Source: JAVJSD01 sp040219575 (GTDB lineage: Bacteria; Planctomycetota; Planctomycetia; Pirellulales; Pirellulaceae). Taken from it: a DNA stretch of 36,836 bases. Below the pieces are notes generated by a model, which was given only the letters and a program-made list of their open reading frames with translations, was not told the origin of the DNA and searched no databases. The position numbers and the translations under genes were made by a program. Every line of letters starts with the position of its first letter. The stretch's first letter is position 1. This document shows positions 34,758 through 36,836 of the stretch, in pieces. Location of the stretch: assembly GCA_040219575.1 (NCBI GenBank), contig JAVJSD010000122.1, positions 1 to 36,836 of the forward strand, in the 5' to 3' direction.

Positions 34758-35459
34758 ATGCGGGTAGTCATCCTGATACTGCTGCTTTCCGCGTCCCCGG
34801 CCTTTGCTACCTCGTATGCCCAGCCCAAGCGGCACGACGTGTTTTCCCACAACCGGGCGTTCGTGCTGGACGTGAACCCGAAGACGCGGACGCACACCGT
34901 CTACGATGTCCGGGACCGGAGCAAGCCGCTGTGGTCGTTCTCGTGCGACGTGTGGCACTTTCCGTTCCTGCTGTCGGACGACGGGCAGGTGGCCGCCACG
35001 GTAAGCTGGCAGTATGTCCGCGAGCAGGACATCGCGGAGGCCGACGCGCTAACGTTTTGGAACAAGGGCGGCGAGTTCCGGTCGCACGCTCTGAGGTACC
35101 TGTGCCCCAACCCACCGCGCACTCAGGACGTGGGCGTGGGGCCGATCGGGGCGTTCTGGCGGACTTGGTACACGGAGGTCAAGGACCACGGCGACTCGTG
35201 CACTATCCGCACCACGGCCGGTGTCGCCTACCGCTTCCGGTACGCGGACGGGGTGCTAGTCGAGCGCCGCCGGTTCGGGTTCAGCGGGTGGGGTGGGTGG
35301 TGGTCGGTCGGCGGTATTATCATGGTGGCGGTCGTCGGGGTCGCTCTCTGGGGGTGGCATCGTCGGCATTCGAGGCAGGCCGCTGCCGACGGCAACCCAG
35401 ACGCCGAACCAAGCGCTGCACCTGACACCGGCCGCGTCAGCGATTCTGGGAAATCATAG
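34758..35459 (+). CDS. Exported protein with C-terminal membrane anchor, unknown function
   Basis: The protein has 233 aa from ATG at 34758, with GGAGG 8 nt upstream; an in-frame TTG 24 bp earlier is rejected. A signal peptide (MRVVILILLLSASPAFA) precedes an extracytoplasmic domain of about 160 residues with Trp-rich strands (KPLWSFSCDVWHFPFLLSDD, WQYVREQDIAEADALTFW). One transmembrane helix follows (about 182-203, GGIIMVAVVGVALWGW) and then a basic stretch WHRRHSRQ. The last 20 or so codons, including the stop, run into a dispersed repeat (from about 35395), so the native C-terminus may have been replaced. No family recognised. It is 61 bp upstream of the SMI1/KNR4-like gene. Confidence 0.72.
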   Translation: MRVVILILLLSASPAFATSYAQPKRHDVFSHNRAFVLDVNPKTRTHTVYDVRDRSKPLWSFSCDVWHFPFLLSDDGQVAATVSWQYVREQDIAEADALTFWNKGGEFRSHALRYLCPNPPRTQDVGVGPIGAFWRTWYTEVKDHGDSCTIRTTAGVAYRFRYADGVLVERRRFGFSGWGGWWSVGGIIMVAVVGVALWGWHRRHSRQAAADGNPDAEPSAAPDTGRVSDSGKS

Positions 35460-35510
35460 CTCTCCTGTGCGGCCGGTGCAGTTGAGCTTGTTCGTTCGGC
35501 GGCAGACGGA
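35395..35510 (+). repeat. Dispersed 'NQALHLT'-type repeat with hairpin
   Basis: Read in frame from 35395 this segment gives TQTPNQALHLTPAAS, a string that recurs as a spurious translation of an interspersed repeat in many bacterial genomes, planctomycetes included. It contains a perfect 10-bp inverted repeat CACCGGCCGC (35426-35435) and GCGGCCGGTG (35469-35478). It separates the two plus-strand genes and supplies the stop codon of the first. The right boundary is approximate. Confidence 0.55.
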
Positions 35511-35520
35511 GTGTGAGCGG

Positions 35521-36330
35521 ATGGCTAAACACGCGAGGGTCACGACCAACGACGTTCATGCGGTCTATCCCGCGTCCAAGCGAGTGACCGTAACGCAACT
35601 CAATGCGCTTCAGCGCGAGTTTGGCGCGGAGTTGCCGCGCGGTTATCGGGCGTTTTTGAACCGATTTGGACATGGGTGGATCAATGACTGGCTCCAAATC
35701 TATTGCCCCGATGCCGCCTTGTTGAATGAGCAACGCGAATCACTGGTTCGGGACTTTCTCCAATACACTGACGATTACACGAGCTTTGATAGTGCCAAGC
35801 TCTCCGAGGCGGACATGCGCTCCTGCATCCAGATTGGAATCGATCAGGACGTGATGCGCCTCTTCGCCTGTCCCCGCTTCGTCGGCAGTGTGTTTGCTTG
35901 GTCCGGCCTAGCGATCACGCGACACAAGGCCGGCGTGGAGGTGCTCGATCCCTTCGCAGGCATGCGGATGGACAAATTTGCTTACTTCTTTCCGCTGGAA
36001 CCCGTGCCAGAGTATCGCTCGCTCGCTTGCCAAAGCAAGACGCTCGATGTGCAGGCAGTCGTCCAAGCGGTCGAGGACCGCTGCAGAGGCCCGGTTCATG
36101 TAATTGACGTCGACGAGGGACCAGGTTTGGGGACACGAACTCCTGCCTTCTGGCTGTTTCCCGAAAAACTGGGCGTCAAGTTGCACGTGTACGCCGTAGA
36201 AACCGACCGGGGGCGGCGGGTGTACCTGACGTTCGGCACTTCGCAGAAACTCCTGTCGAAGGTCGATACCCTAATCGGTGCAGTGTCTCGGAAGTTGGGT
36301 GTCAAGTTCAAGCCAGCCCGCTGGCATTAG
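35521..36330 (+). CDS. SMI1/KNR4 (SUKH) family protein
   Basis: The protein has 269 aa from ATG at 35521, with GGAG about 10 nt upstream. The longer open frame back to 35293 runs through repeat DNA and is rejected. The N-terminal part shows the SUKH/SMI1 pattern: helix VTVTQLNALQREFG, ELPRGYRAFLNRFGHG and the strand INDWLQIYCPD. Continuing SUKH-like features are FACPRFVGSVFAW and the FAYFFPLEP region. Bacterial SUKH proteins often act as immunity proteins against toxins, or as regulatory proteins; no toxin gene is adjacent, so an orphan immunity or accessory role is inferred. The gene lies in a small cassette flanked by copies of repeat R. Confidence 0.75.
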   Translation: MAKHARVTTNDVHAVYPASKRVTVTQLNALQREFGAELPRGYRAFLNRFGHGWINDWLQIYCPDAALLNEQRESLVRDFLQYTDDYTSFDSAKLSEADMRSCIQIGIDQDVMRLFACPRFVGSVFAWSGLAITRHKAGVEVLDPFAGMRMDKFAYFFPLEPVPEYRSLACQSKTLDVQAVVQAVEDRCRGPVHVIDVDEGPGLGTRTPAFWLFPEKLGVKLHVYAVETDRGRRVYLTFGTSQKLLSKVDTLIGAVSRKLGVKFKPARWH

Positions 36331-36456
36331 CGAGTGAGGCGATCGTGGCTGAGGAGGCCGAACCGGAGGAACGGGGCCAGCCATTTCTAAAGAGGGGTGT
36401 CAATTCCACCCCAATGAGATGGTTGGCCCCTTGCGGCCGGCAGCCCCTTGCGGCCG

Positions 36457-36698
36457 GCACAGACTGCGGCGCGTGGATCCGTGCGGCCTGTCGGCCGCAG
36501 CCAAAATCCAGAACAGGAGGAAACGAAGAGAACGGAGGTGTCGCTGCGGAGCTTGAACAGGAGTCCGGCGGGGTGACTTGTCGCGTGAAGGGAACCACGA
36601 AGGACGCGAAGAGCACGAAGGGGGAACTCACCGACGGTCGGACGGCGAAAAAACGAGACCGGCCCGGTTCCCGGACTTGGGCATGGCGTTGTTCGCGT
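36457..36698 (+). repeat. Dispersed repeat R, copy 3
   Basis: This copy of about 242 bp matches the 3' four-fifths of copy 2 in the same orientation, from ACAGACTGCGGCG through GGCGGGGTGACTTGTCGCG to GGCCCGGTTCCCGGAC. In its left part it agrees better with copy 1 (GGCCGCAGCCAAAATCCAGA), so the three copies look like mosaics. Its left start is marked by a switch from the tandem GCGGCCGGC sequence. Confidence 0.85.
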
Positions 36699-36730
36699 TA
36701 GTGTAACGTTCTTTCTGTAAGAACAAGATC

Positions 36731-36793
36731 AAGTTTTTGCCGGCGTAGCGGAGGCGAGCGCTAAGCGAGCCGCAGCGGAGCCGGCAAAAACTT
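36731..36793. terminator. Strong bidirectional hairpin
   Basis: A perfect 14-bp stem AAGTTTTTGCCGGC (36731-36744) and GCCGGCAAAAACTT (36780-36793) encloses a 35-nt GC-rich loop that is itself partly self-complementary (GGCGAGCGCT...AGCGAGCC). Each strand ends in a TTTTT run inside the stem. It could terminate transcription in both directions or be a mobile palindromic element; the large structured loop favours the latter. Confidence 0.6.
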
Positions 36794-36836
36794 GGGCGGC
36801 ATCTTGAAGGGGCGGGCCACACTTGGTTTCCTACCC

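Larger units (their letters stand above)
36331..36836. other. Gene-free, repeat-rich right end
   Basis: No gene is supported in these 506 bp. They hold copy 3 of repeat R (36457-36698) and a strong hairpin at 36731-36793. A short tandem duplication GCCCCTTGCGGCCGGC occurs at about 36426-36458. Confidence 0.6.

Noticed and set aside
35293..35520. Upstream extension of the SMI1/KNR4 gene by 76 codons
   Set aside because: The extension overlaps the previous gene and the dispersed repeat; the ATG at 35521 has a ribosome site and begins the family-like sequence.

Overview
The window looks like a chromosomal stretch of a GC-rich member of the Planctomycetota. The markers are several secreted sulfatases, two DUF1549/DUF1553 (PSCyt/PSD1) cytochrome-like proteins each paired with a Tat-exported DUF1501 protein, a Tat-exported Gfo/Idh/MocA oxidoreductase, an ECF sigma/anti-sigma pair heading the operon, and a Cys-rich lipoprotein. 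Most genes lie on the minus strand. Order-level placement (Pirellulales-like) is only an impression.

Left part (1-9.4 kb, read right to left). A sulfatase remnant is followed by four complete exported sulfatases in tandem (8340 down to 2439), then a 166-bp fold-back element, then a Gfo/Idh/MocA oxidoreductase with a clean terminator. This looks like a locus for desulfating and oxidising sulfated polysaccharide. Just upstream is a degraded patch (8.37-9.38 kb): a sulfatase lacking its N-terminal half, and a small membrane protein knocked out of frame by three copies of a 19-bp repeat.

Middle part (9.5-22.6 kb). A large gene group, all minus strand, starts with an ECF sigma factor, an anti-sigma factor and a coiled-coil exported protein. 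It continues with a DUF1549/DUF1553 protein, DUF1501, a second DUF1549/DUF1553 protein, a second DUF1501, and a 1021-aa PPC-domain protein with a long coiled coil. The tight spacing from sigma factor to second DUF1501 suggests one transcript under the sigma factor's own control.

Right part (22.8-32.6 kb). purF is followed by a 3' remnant of ATP-type pckA, a Cys-rich lipoprotein, a VOC-family protein on the plus strand, and a minus-strand operon of glycoside hydrolase-like protein, carbamoyltransferase and SxtJ-like membrane protein. A plus-strand MESH1-type HD hydrolase follows.

Far right (32.6-36.8 kb). An HTH protein has a recognisable promoter and a possible operator. Beyond it lies a repeat-rich zone in which two small genes (a membrane-anchored exported protein and a SMI1/KNR4-fold protein) sit between direct copies of a dispersed repeat.

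The least ordinary content is in the non-coding DNA. A family of about 73-bp double-hairpin elements shows compensatory base changes between copies. There is also a long near-perfect fold-back element, a frame-breaking 19-bp repeat, and a repeat-flanked accessory cassette. No tRNA, rRNA, CRISPR array or complete transposase gene was seen.
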